A stretch of 64,000 nt of DNA from Candidatus Gastranaerophilales bacterium (GTDB lineage: Bacteria > Cyanobacteriota > Vampirovibrionia > Gastranaerophilales > Gastranaerophilaceae): positions 1 to 64,000 of the forward strand of contig CAJUJH010000001.1 in the NCBI GenBank assembly GCA_910586855.1. The letters run 5' to 3'. Position numbers and translations under genes: made by a program. The notes beneath the pieces were generated by a model that was given only the letters and a program-made list of their open reading frames with translations, searched no databases and had not been told where the DNA came from. Of the stretch, positions 42,810-50,865 are shown piece by piece; position 1 is the stretch's first letter, and each line of letters begins with the position of its first letter.

Positions 42810-43572
42810 CTACAGTAATTGATATTTACCTTGTCCAATAAATTTTAAATAACCATAATCCCGCAATATTTGTAATTGCTACCTGATTTTTTCTTGAATA
42901 TGATTATTGTCCGGATGTTTAATTTTCAAAACTGATTCAAAAGCATATATTTCAGCAAGTGTAAATTGATTCTTATCAAGCAGCTCAATGCATTTAAGTG
43001 TGTCTAATAACCATCCTTTTGGTATGTTATCCAATTTTCTTAAAAAAGCATTTTATTGAAATTTTTAATTATCAGATTTTTATCTTGTTCAATTCCATCT
43101 TTAATTATAAACAGCATACCGCTTTTGGAATATTGGAGACATCAATATTACAGCCTATCCACCCTGCTCGTTTTGCGGTTTTTGGTAGAGGAGGACGTTC
43201 TTTTATTATAGTTTTTGTAAAATAATGTTTTGGAATAATAATTAAATTGTTGATTTTATAGTCAATTAAGGCATAATTCAAATAAAAAAAATTCGGAACT
43301 GTTCCATTATCAATTTTTTCTATCATTGTCTTATATGCACCGTCTACAATTTGTTTGCCCAATTTTGTTTTACTGCTTTTTAATTCAAACTCTTCCCTGC
43401 ATTCGCCGCAGTAAAAATCCCCTACAGGTTTGTTATTTTCAAAATGTATAAGTTTGTTGCCGCATTTTACACAATATGCATTGTTTTGTGTCCAATTTTC
43501 GCTCATTACTCGTATTTTTTGACATTTTGAATGATAATTTTTTGCTAAACTGTCATTAAATAATAATTCCAT
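42810..43572 (-). pseudogene. dpnI: Decayed DpnI-type restriction endonuclease gene
   Basis: The first ~150 codons encode a close relative of DpnI: start MELLFNDSLAKNYHSK, zinc cysteines C34, C37, C55, C58, and PD-(D/E)XK residues D52, E63, K65, followed by KRAGWIGCNID. After codon ~151 the frame breaks. Three lesions are visible: an A-run shortened by one (43123-43126), a second run shortened by one (43042-43047) and an in-frame TAG (42879-42881) replacing a Gln codon. Joining the frames restores a DpnI-length (~254 codons) protein ending QGKYQLL, including the C-terminal winged-helix domain. DpnI cuts Gm6ATC. The catalytic N-terminal part is intact, but the DNA-reading domain is lost unless the two homopolymer gaps are sequencing errors; the nonsense codon would remain. 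Confidence 0.9.
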
Positions 43573-43650
43573 ATAAAAATCCTAAATATAAAAACCGTAA
43601 TGTGCTTAAAATTAATACTCCATTTAGTATAAACAATTTTATAAAAAAAA

Positions 43651-43671
43651 GGAACCGATTCTCTCAGTTCC
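43651..43671. other. Hairpin between the dpnI remnant and radA
   Basis: GGAAC and GTTCC can pair over a 11-nt loop just after an A-run (AAAAAAAA), giving a terminator-like shape on the minus strand. The 247-nt gap 43573-43819 otherwise shows only AT-rich DNA. Confidence 0.3.
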
Positions 43672-43806
43672 ACTGTATTGCCATCACCAGTTAGATATAA
43701 ATTGCATAAATTGTGTTTTGTATAGTCTTATACTAGTTTATTTTTTAACATTTCGTAATTATCCCTTCGTTAGAAATTTCTCATACTAAAGTATAAATTT
43801 TGATGA

Positions 43807-43819
43807 TATAATAAAACCC
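43807..43819 (+). promoter_or_regulatory. -10 box of radA
   Basis: TATAAT (43807-43812) lies 7 nt before the radA ATG (43820); the mRNA is probably leaderless. Confidence 0.6.
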
Positions 43820-45208
43820 ATGGCAAAAGTGAGAACAAAATGGGTATGTCAAAACTGCGGATATGAAACTGCCTCATATCTTGGCAGGTGCCCTGATTGC
43901 GGTAACTTTTCAACATTTGTTGAAGAAATTACTCAAGCCAAAGTTGAAATTAAAACAAATTCCCCTGCAAATGCTGTTGTATCAAGCAATTTAACTTACA
44001 GTAAAATTGATGAAATCAAGCTTGATGAAACAATCAGAATAAAATCTAAAATTGAAGAACTGGACAGGGTCTTAGGGGGCGGTTTTGTTGAAGGAAGCCT
44101 CGTTCTTTTAGCAGGCGACCCGGGGATTGGTAAATCCACCCTTGTTTTGCAGGCAGCAAAAGCCATAGGGGATGATGGTAAAAAGATTTTATACATTTGC
44201 GCTGAAGAATCCCCAAGCCAGGTAAAACTTAGAGCACAAAGGCTGAACGCAAATTCAGATAACCTTTATGTCACAGCACAGAATTGTCTTGAAGAAATTT
44301 TGAAACAAATTGATGAATTGAAACCCGATTTTTTAATTGTAGACAGCATTCAATCCGTCTTTAGCGCTCAAATAACAAGCTCATCAGGCACGGTATCACA
44401 GATTCGTGAATGTACAAACCTTTTAATGCGCATCGCAAAGACTAAAAATGTGACCACTATTGTAATAGGACATGTTACAAAAGAGGGAAATATCGCAGGA
44501 CCAAAGGTTTTAGAGCATATGGTGGATTGTGTTATAAATTTTGAAGGGGATAAATTCAGAACATACAGAATGCTGCGCTCAATTAAAAACCGTTTCGGCA
44601 CTACAAGCGAAGTCGGTGTCTTTACAATGAATGACTGCGGTTTAGAGGAAATTAAGAACCCGTCTGAACTTTTTCTTTCAGAAAAAAACGGGGAAAATTG
44701 CCCCGGCTGTACGGTTATTGCAACGGTAGAAGGCACACGCACGCTGCTTTTAGAGGTGCAGGCGCTTGTTGGGAACACCCCATACCCAAGCCCAAGGCGG
44801 GTTGCACGCGGCGTAGAGTATAACAGGTTGCTTCAAATCCTTGCTGTGCTTGAAAAAAGAGTGGGTTTAAACCTTTCAAAACAAGATGTTTATATAAACG
44901 TAATTGGCGGGGTGGATATCATAGAGCCTGCAGCGGATTTAGGGATTGCAATGGCAGTTTTAGCCTGTGTACGTGATGTTTGCTGCAAAAAAGATTTGGT
45001 AATAATCGGTGAAATTGGTTTATCAGGTGAGATTCGCGCTGTGGATAACCTTGAAAAACGCTTAAAAGAAGCGCAAAAACTTGGTTTTAAAGAAGCAATA
45101 ATCCCAAAAATCTCATCCGAAACTGTTCAAAAACAAATTAAAACCCTAAAAATCAAAACCACAGAAGTACATAAGCTGATTGATGCCATCACAAAAGCGA
45201 TGGGGTAA
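43820..45208 (+). CDS. radA: DNA repair protein RadA
   Basis: A 462-residue RadA/Sms protein: a four-cysteine zinc ribbon (CQNCG...CPDCG, ~9-30), RecA-like ATPase with Walker A GDPGIGKST (~97-105), the RadA-specific KNRFG motif (LRSIKNRFGTTSEVG) and a C-terminal Lon-protease-like domain (ending ~450). It is a branch-migration helicase in recombination repair and natural transformation. No ribosome site is apparent, in line with a leaderless transcript. Confidence 0.94.
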   Translation: MAKVRTKWVCQNCGYETASYLGRCPDCGNFSTFVEEITQAKVEIKTNSPANAVVSSNLTYSKIDEIKLDETIRIKSKIEELDRVLGGGFVEGSLVLLAGDPGIGKSTLVLQAAKAIGDDGKKILYICAEESPSQVKLRAQRLNANSDNLYVTAQNCLEEILKQIDELKPDFLIVDSIQSVFSAQITSSSGTVSQIRECTNLLMRIAKTKNVTTIVIGHVTKEGNIAGPKVLEHMVDCVINFEGDKFRTYRMLRSIKNRFGTTSEVGVFTMNDCGLEEIKNPSELFLSEKNGENCPGCTVIATVEGTRTLLLEVQALVGNTPYPSPRRVARGVEYNRLLQILAVLEKRVGLNLSKQDVYINVIGGVDIIEPAADLGIAMAVLACVRDVCCKKDLVIIGEIGLSGEIRAVDNLEKRLKEAQKLGFKEAIIPKISSETVQKQIKTLKIKTTEVHKLIDAITKAMG

Positions 45209-45225
45209 TTTTAAATGTAATTTTT

Positions 45226-45350
45226 TCTCCATAAAATTTTTTTGCAAACAGGACACGGGGAAATTTGCGTTTTTATATCATTTATTGATATTGTGCTGCA
45301 CTTGGCAAATTTCTTTTTACGGTCCTTTATTGCAAAATAATTTTCTTCCG
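45226..45350. repeat. Inverted-repeat element, copy 2 (opposite orientation to copy 1)
   Basis: Outer arms AAAATTTTTTTGCAA (45234-45248) and TTGCAAAATAATTTT (45330-45344) pair with one mismatch; GGAC (45251-45254) pairs with GTCC (45322-45325), AAATTTGC (45261-45268) with GCAAATTT (45305-45312), and ATATCA (45275-45280) with TGATAT (45286-45291). Its reverse complement matches copy 1 (32771-32889) in the outer arms, the GGACC/GTCCTG blocks and the TTTTATGGAG end. The middle stem differs in sequence but is paired in both. It fills the gap between the convergent radA and fliI genes. Confidence 0.75.
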
Positions 45351-45369
45351 CAAAAATGCCCGACAGTAT

Positions 45370-46716
45370 CTATATATCTACATCCCTCATCATATCTTTA
45401 AGAGTTTTTATTGTGGTGTCCATTGATACAATATCTGTGGTTTTTTGCTGTAAAAATCCGTTAATTTCGGGCATAAGTTTAATTGCAATATCCAGTTTCG
45501 GGTTTGAACCCGCTTGATACATACCAACATCAATTAAATCTTTATTTTCACGGTATAGCGCAAGAATTTTTCTCATTTTGCTTGCAGCCTGCTGGTGCTC
45601 TTTATCCGTGATTGCAGTAAAAAGCCTTGAAATGGAGCCAAGCGTGTCGATTGCAGGATAATGATTCTGCTCCGCCACCTTTCTTGATAAGAAAATGTGC
45701 CCGTCCACAATACCGCGGACAATATCCACAATCGGGTCTGTGATATCATCTCCTTCCATAAGAACGGTGTAAAGTGCTGTGATGGAGCCTTTTTCGGAAT
45801 TTCCTGTACGCTCTAAAGCTCTTTGCAGCCAGCTGAATATAGATGGCGGATATCCTTTCATTGTTGGTGGTTCGCCCAATGACAGCCCCACTTCACGCCC
45901 TGCCATTGCGCACCTTGTAACGGTGTCTGTCATCAAAAATACTTTTTTGCCTTTATCTCTAAAATATTCACATACAGAAGTCGCCGCAAGCAGGCATTTC
46001 ATACGGATTAGAGGAGGAAGGTCGCCTGTAGCGCAAACAACCACAGACCTTTTCATACCTTCAGGGCCGAGAGAATCTTCCATAAATTCTTTAACTTCCC
46101 TGCCACGTTCTCCAATCAGCGCCATAACGTTTACATCAGCCTCTGAATTTCTTGCAATCATACCAAGAGTGGTACTTTTACCAACCCCAGACCCTGCAAA
46201 AAGCCCCATACGCTGCCCTGTACCCATAGTAAGGAGTGAATCAATCGCTCTGATTCCTGTTGAAAGCGAATCTTTAATAATCGGACGGCTGAAAGCATCC
46301 GGTACAGAACCGTTAATATTTACATATTCAGCATTTGTAACATCCAAAGGGCGCCCGTCCATTGGTTCTCCAAGCGGGTTTATAAGACGACCTAAAAGAA
46401 AATCCCCGACAGGAAGCATAATCGGACCGCCTGTGCTTTCAACCAGGCTGCCCTGTCCGATACCGTCTCCATCATAAAGAAGTAAAAGCTGCGCCACATC
46501 GCCTTTAAAGGCTTGTACCTCAGCGGCTTTTTTCTCCCCGGTATAGGTTTGGATATAACAAAGGTCGCCGATTTTAAGCCCCGGCAGTTTTACATCCACA
46601 GTCAGCCCCAAAAGCTTTGATACAACTCCTCTGTACTCATAAAGCTTAGTATTTTCAAGAATATTAAGTGCCCGCGTTTTTGTATTATGAATTTTTAATT
46701 GAATACTTTCATCCAT
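45370..46716 (-). CDS. fliI: FliI/YscN-type flagellar or type III secretion ATPase
   Basis: A 448-residue F1-like ATPase of the FliI/YscN family: Walker A AGSGVGKST (~173-181), GERGREVKEF, Walker B-like VFLMTDTVTR, DGHIFLSRKVAEQNHYPAID and the C-terminal helical domain. It unfolds and energises substrates at the flagellar or injectisome export gate. No other flagellar or T3SS gene is in this window, which is unusual, because fliI normally lies with fliH and fliJ. Either the organism has a scattered flagellar set or this is a remnant system. Confidence 0.88.
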   Translation of the reverse strand: MDESIQLKIHNTKTRALNILENTKLYEYRGVVSKLLGLTVDVKLPGLKIGDLCYIQTYTGEKKAAEVQAFKGDVAQLLLLYDGDGIGQGSLVESTGGPIMLPVGDFLLGRLINPLGEPMDGRPLDVTNAEYVNINGSVPDAFSRPIIKDSLSTGIRAIDSLLTMGTGQRMGLFAGSGVGKSTTLGMIARNSEADVNVMALIGERGREVKEFMEDSLGPEGMKRSVVVCATGDLPPLIRMKCLLAATSVCEYFRDKGKKVFLMTDTVTRCAMAGREVGLSLGEPPTMKGYPPSIFSWLQRALERTGNSEKGSITALYTVLMEGDDITDPIVDIVRGIVDGHIFLSRKVAEQNHYPAIDTLGSISRLFTAITDKEHQQAASKMRKILALYRENKDLIDVGMYQAGSNPKLDIAIKLMPEINGFLQQKTTDIVSMDTTIKTLKDMMRDVDI

Positions 46717-46761
46717 AAAAACATTATAATGATTTTTACACCCGCAGGCAAAAAGGTTAAA

Positions 46762-47604
46762 CTAATCCTTATTTTTAATTTGCTTTGATTTTTTAGCTTT
46801 TGGAAGGAAGTTTTCATCTGTTACAACTTTTTTACCTGTTTGAAGTTCAAGATTTTTCTTTGCTTCGCGCGCAATTTTACCGCCTTTTTTAGCAGATTCT
46901 TTATTTTCAATCATTCCTGTTGCATTTTCTGCTTCCGCAATTTGTCTTGTAGAAAGCTCTGCTAATGCTGTAAAAATTAATTCTGCTTCACTCATATGGT
47001 CTCTTAAGTTTTGGGATTTTAATCCTTTTAGATTTTTGTGTTCTTTAACGCTGAATCCGCTCCATTCCTGATGAATAATGTTGGTTAAAATTGCAAATTC
47101 TTCACCCTCTTTAATATCGTGCTCTTTCCAGTAATCTGTCAATTTATTACGCGTCTCTTGACCCGTCATTCTTTGTTGAATCCATTTTTCTGAACGACCA
47201 AGCTTTTTATATGTTTCTCTTGCTCTGTCAATGGCAGTTGTCGGGTCTGCCATTTCTTTAATTCTTTCATATCCTACTTTTGCAAGCCATTGTTTAATGG
47301 GTTCAGCCTTTTTCGAAGGAACGGATTGAATTATGCGAAAAATAGTTTCAACGTCTGCACAATCGGTTTCTCTTTTTTTGCCATCAGGAGCAGTTAATTT
47401 CAACTGTACGATTTTTTCGTACAGTTGACTAAAGCCTTCATCCTCAGCCAGTTTTATCTTTAAATCACTCCAGTATCTTCTCGGGTTTTTACTTTCTGTT
47501 AATATCAAAATGATATCAATAATTGAAAAATACCACTTTTCGCTTTTTTCTTCATAATAAGAACGAACATTACTTTTTTCAAACAATTTTAAATCTTCAG
47601 CCAT
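46762..47604 (-). CDS. BRO-N domain (phage antirepressor-like) protein
   Basis: A 280-residue protein with a BRO/antirepressor-type N-terminal domain (WYFSIIDIILILTESKNPRRYWSDLK, ~23-48) and TDCADVETIFRIIQSVPSKKAEPIKQWLAKVGYERI (~80-115), then a helical C-terminus with a QTGKKVV motif. Such proteins occur in temperate phages and mobile elements, where related antirepressors inactivate a repressor. It is directly downstream of an XRE gene on the same strand (110-nt gap), a classic pairing. DinD-like family membership is an alternative. Confidence 0.8.
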   Translation of the reverse strand: MAEDLKLFEKSNVRSYYEEKSEKWYFSIIDIILILTESKNPRRYWSDLKIKLAEDEGFSQLYEKIVQLKLTAPDGKKRETDCADVETIFRIIQSVPSKKAEPIKQWLAKVGYERIKEMADPTTAIDRARETYKKLGRSEKWIQQRMTGQETRNKLTDYWKEHDIKEGEEFAILTNIIHQEWSGFSVKEHKNLKGLKSQNLRDHMSEAELIFTALAELSTRQIAEAENATGMIENKESAKKGGKIAREAKKNLELQTGKKVVTDENFLPKAKKSKQIKNKD

Positions 47605-47713
47605 AATTTCTCTCTAAAATTTTCAAACATTTTCCATTATAAAAGATTCAAAAATAAAGGGCAAATTTCTGTCTGCAAAAGATTTATGAAAAATAAACGG
47701 TTTTAATGATTTT

Positions 47714-47944
47714 TCAAGATGACGGTTCATCAAAATCAAAAAGCTCTTTTAAGCTGATATCAAGAGCATTAGCAATGTCTATTATTGTGCCAAAAGACGG
47801 TCTGCTATATGCAACTTCAATTTTGCCCAAAAAACTCAAGTTTTTATTAATTTTATCGGCTAGTTTTTCTTGAGTTAAACCTCTTAGTTCTCTATAGCTT
47901 TTAATGCTTTTGCCAAGCTTTTTGTAGACGGCTTTCTTTTGCAT
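47714..47944 (-). CDS. XRE-family repressor, module D
   Basis: A 76-residue Cro/C1-type HTH protein from ATG 47944; the frame extends upstream but that part is membrane-like noise from the opposite-strand gene. Helices 2-3 are LTQEKLADKINKNLSFLGKIE, ending KELFDFDEPSS, which matches modules A and B. A 6-of-7 imperfect palindrome at 47945-47959 abuts the start codon, and TATACA lies about 8 nt upstream. Divergent from the 80-aa gene at 48036 and followed on its own strand by the BRO gene. Confidence 0.85.
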   Translation of the reverse strand: MQKKAVYKKLGKSIKSYRELRGLTQEKLADKINKNLSFLGKIEVAYSRPSFGTIIDIANALDISLKELFDFDEPSS

Positions 47945-47959
47945 ATGTACAGTGTATAT
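47945..47959. promoter_or_regulatory. Candidate operator of module D
   Basis: ATGTACA-G-TGTATAT: six of seven paired positions around a central G, with TACA/TGTA at the core. It overlaps the -10/start region of the XRE gene, as expected for autorepression. Confidence 0.5.
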
Positions 47960-48035
47960 GTAAAAGTTTATTAAGTTTATGACCTGTATAGACATAAATG
48001 ATATGCTAATCTCTATTATATAAAGGGTTTTAGCT

Positions 48036-48278
48036 ATGAAAAATAAAAGCAGCCATTCTTCTTTAGATGAATTTATATTAGAACAAATAGAAGGCACAAA
48101 AATACTGCACCTTTTATTTAACAGAATACATAAAATTACAAAAGATACTAATATAAAAGATATTTCAAAAATTGGTGCAAAATTTAGCAAAGAACTTTAT
48201 AAAGACTGCAAAAATTTTGAAAAGGTTCTATATGAAATAGAAAAAATGCTAGACCAGTTCCTTCAAAATCCCTATTAA
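48036..48278 (+). CDS. 80-aa partner protein of XRE module D
   Basis: ATG 48036 with AAAGGG about 9 nt upstream encodes an 80-residue, two-helix protein. Its second half (ISKIGAKFSKELYKDCKNFEKVL) aligns with the module C protein. The gene's last 30 bases overlap the 3' end of the convergent methionine gamma-lyase-like gene, so the two share an antisense segment. It is predicted to be controlled by the divergent XRE protein. Function unknown. Confidence 0.68.
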   Translation: MKNKSSHSSLDEFILEQIEGTKILHLLFNRIHKITKDTNIKDISKIGAKFSKELYKDCKNFEKVLYEIEKMLDQFLQNPY

Positions 48279-49517
48279 TGCAAGTTTTACATGGAAATAG
48301 CTTAAACCTCCCTGCATATAAACAGCGTAAGGCGAACGGCAAGGTCCGTCTGCCGATAATTCAATCGTGGAGCCTTCTATAAAGCTCCCGCCAGCCATAA
48401 TTAATTTATCCTCATACCCCGGAACCCCGTCAGGAATCGGGGTCAAATAACTTTCTACAGGAGAATATTTTTGCAGCGCACGGCAAAAAGCCTCTTGTGC
48501 TTCCTGTTTTTCAAATTTTATGGTCTGAATTAAATCACACCTTGTACAATCAGATTTTGGATGGGTTTTAAAGCCGACATTTTCAAACACCTTAGCAGCA
48601 AGTATTGCACCTTTAACCGCATAGGAAACTACACTCGGCGCCATAAAAAATCCTTGCAGCATAACGCGTGTCTGGTTAAACATAGCTCCGCCTTCTGTGC
48701 CTATGCCGGGCGCAGTTAAACGTCTTGCGCACATTTCAATTAAATCTTTTCTTCCTGCAAGATAGCCGCCCGCTTCCACTATGCCGCCGCCCGGGTTTTT
48801 AATTAAACTCCCTGCGATTAAATCTGCCCCAACATCTGTTGGTTCAAGCTTTTGTGTAAATTCGCCGTAGCAGTTATCTACAAAACATACGGTTTTTGGA
48901 TTGATGCTTTTTACAATTTTTATAATCTTTTCAATGTCTTCAATGGTTAGAGAATTTCTCAAGCTGTACCCTCTTGAACGTTGAATTGTAACCATTTTGG
49001 TATTTGGCTTTATAAATTTTGGGATTGCATTAAAATCAACATCAAGTTCATTTACTAATGGAATTTCGCTGTATTCAACTCCCATTGCACGCAGCGAGCA
49101 ATTATAAAATTCGTGGTTTTCATTTTTTCCTATGATTTCATCTAAAGTATCATATGGAGCTCCTGCTATTGATACAAGCCCATCCCCCGGTCTTAAAACT
49201 CCAAAAAGCGCGCAGGCAATGGTGTGCGTTCCTGAAACAAAGTGCGGGCGCACAATTGCAGCTTCACAATTAAAAGTATCTTTAAAAACGTTATCAAGTG
49301 CTTCTCTGCCTAAATCGTCATGACCGTAGCCGGTTACTGTGTAGAAATGCTCTTCGCCGATTTTATTTTTTTGAAAAGCCCTTAAAACTTTTAGCTGGTT
49401 ATATTCTGCAATTTCATCAGTTCTTTTAAAAAGTTCTTGCAGCACGGATTCCGCCTCATTTACTATTTGGCGTGCTTTTTCTATTTTTATATCTTTTATC
49501 TCTTCGACAGCTTCCAT
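48249..49517 (-). CDS. Methionine gamma-lyase-like PLP enzyme (aluminium-resistance family)
   Basis: A 422-residue fold-type I PLP enzyme of the family annotated as methionine gamma-lyase or aluminium resistance protein. VRPHFVSGTHTIACALFG near residue ~90 and the PLP-lysine region AGSLIKNPGGGIVEAGGY (~232-250) are clear; FVDNCYGEF holds the conserved Asp. Substrate is inferred from the family, a sulfur amino acid, and not proved by any residue seen. The 3' end overlaps the 80-aa gene on the other strand by 30 bp. The rubredoxin gene lies just upstream on the same strand. Confidence 0.88.
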   Translation of the reverse strand: MEAVEEIKDIKIEKARQIVNEAESVLQELFKRTDEIAEYNQLKVLRAFQKNKIGEEHFYTVTGYGHDDLGREALDNVFKDTFNCEAAIVRPHFVSGTHTIACALFGVLRPGDGLVSIAGAPYDTLDEIIGKNENHEFYNCSLRAMGVEYSEIPLVNELDVDFNAIPKFIKPNTKMVTIQRSRGYSLRNSLTIEDIEKIIKIVKSINPKTVCFVDNCYGEFTQKLEPTDVGADLIAGSLIKNPGGGIVEAGGYLAGRKDLIEMCARRLTAPGIGTEGGAMFNQTRVMLQGFFMAPSVVSYAVKGAILAAKVFENVGFKTHPKSDCTRCDLIQTIKFEKQEAQEAFCRALQKYSPVESYLTPIPDGVPGYEDKLIMAGGSFIEGSTIELSADGPCRSPYAVYMQGGLSYFHVKLALIGILKELV

Positions 49518-49559
49518 TATTCTTTTCCTTTTATATCCCCTTTTTAAGGGGGATTTTTA

Positions 49560-49721
49560 TTAATCTTTTTTTACAAACTGACCTTTTGGTGCATAACATA
49601 CAGGGCATTTATAATCTTCAGGAAGGCTTTCAAACGGTGTATTTGCTTCAATTCCGTTATCAGGGTCCCCAATTTCAGGGTCATAAACATATCCGCACAA
49701 AAGGCAAACGTATTTTTCCAT
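49560..49721 (-). CDS. Rubredoxin
   Basis: ATG 49719-49721 (minus strand) to TAA encodes 53 residues with the rubredoxin pattern CxxC at 6-9 ([11 protein letters not shown]) and CPVC at 39-42 (YKCPVC), the typical short spacing and acidic composition. AAGGAG lies about 8 nt upstream. It carries one iron in a tetra-cysteine site and acts as a single-electron carrier, often to oxygen- or peroxide-reducing enzymes in anaerobes. It precedes the PLP enzyme gene by about 40 nt and may share its promoter. Confidence 0.93.
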   Translation of the reverse strand: MEKYVCLLCGYVYDPEIGDPDNGIEANTPFESLPEDYKCPVCYAPKGQFVKKD

Positions 49722-49830
49722 TTTGATTCTCCTTATATTTTACAATAAAAAAATTACTTAAAATATTGTCTTTGTCATCAGACAACAAGACTTAACAGAG
49801 TATAATTTAATGCTTTAAAAATTAATAAAA

Positions 49831-50865
49831 TTAATGATTTACTAAAATTTTCTCTTCTTGTTTTAAATTATGAAACTTCGGCTTTAAATCTTTCATAATT
49901 TCGCTTGCAAGCAAATAAGCCATATTTACTGGAACTGCATTTCCCACCATCTTATATCCATTAACAAGATTTGAATATTTAAAAATAAAATTATCTGGAA
50001 AAGTTTGTATTCTTGCGCATTCTCTTAATGAAAGTCTTCTATATAGATGTTCTTGTCCTTTTACAAATTCTCTTTTATTTTGTTCAATAAAATTCATTTT
50101 AGGAGCCTGGGGATGAATTGGCGCATGGCGACCGCCTGCTTGAATGGTAAATGATGGCTCATCCCAAGCCCTAACTCTGTTTCGAGACATGAATATAGTT
50201 GAAAATCCCCCTATCATGTATTCATGATTTGGAATTTTGCATTTGTTTCCATTAGTATAGTTTTTTTCTTTTGCAGGAATTGCAGAATTTTGTAAATCCC
50301 ATATTGCATCTTTTAATACAGGCTTATAATTTTGCATTTCAGGAAATTTAAAAGTTAAATTCAAATCGCTTCTATAGCCTACAAAAATAACCCTTTTTCT
50401 ATCTTGTGGAACATTATAATTATTTGCATTTATTAATCTAAAACTTAAATTATATCCTGATTCTTTAAATAATTTTTTGATATTAAAAAGCGCATCAAAA
50501 TGTCTTTGTGCAAGCATTCCCTCCACATTTTCAGCTAGAAAAAATAAAGGTTTTTTATCTCTTAAAATCCTAATAAATTCGTAAAAAAGTTTTCCGCGCT
50601 CATCATTTATACCCCTTAATGCACCTGCTTCACTCCAACTTTGGCAAGGGGGACCTCCAATAATTCCTATGCAATCCGGTATATCAAAAGACGGGACATT
50701 TCTTATATTTCTTTTATCCAGATGAGTATTTGGAAAATTATATTCAAATGTTTCCCAAATAGATGGGTCATATTCATTTGCCCAAATAATGTCAAAACCA
50801 GCTTGTTCAAAACCCTTATCCAATCCTCCGGCACCAGAAAATAAGCTTACTACTTTTTTACCCAT
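49831..50865 (-). CDS. C5-cytosine DNA methyltransferase, HaeIII/NgoPII-like (predicted GGCC)
   Basis: A 344-residue m5C methyltransferase with motif [19 protein letters not shown], motif [10 protein letters not shown] (C74), motif [10 protein letters not shown], motif [13 protein letters not shown], and [28 protein letters not shown] and [10 protein letters not shown]. The long, near-contiguous agreement with M.HaeIII-type sequences as recalled, including the target-recognition region, suggests methylation of GGCC. GGAG lies 9 nt before the ATG, and the gene start overlaps the end of the endonuclease gene by 8 nt. Confidence 0.9.
   Translation of the reverse strand: MGKKVVSLFSGAGGLDKGFEQAGFDIIWANEYDPSIWETFEYNFPNTHLDKRNIRNVPSFDIPDCIGIIGGPPCQSWSEAGALRGINDERGKLFYEFIRILRDKKPLFFLAENVEGMLAQRHFDALFNIKKLFKESGYNLSFRLINANNYNVPQDRKRVIFVGYRSDLNLTFKFPEMQNYKPVLKDAIWDLQNSAIPAKEKNYTNGNKCKIPNHEYMIGGFSTIFMSRNRVRAWDEPSFTIQAGGRHAPIHPQAPKMNFIEQNKREFVKGQEHLYRRLSLRECARIQTFPDNFIFKYSNLVNGYKMVGNAVPVNMAYLLASEIMKDLKPKFHNLKQEEKILVNH

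Noticed and set aside
45779-46477. 232-codon plus-strand frame opposite fliI
   Set aside because: Antisense of conserved FliI motifs; Ser/Pro-rich shadow with no family signature.
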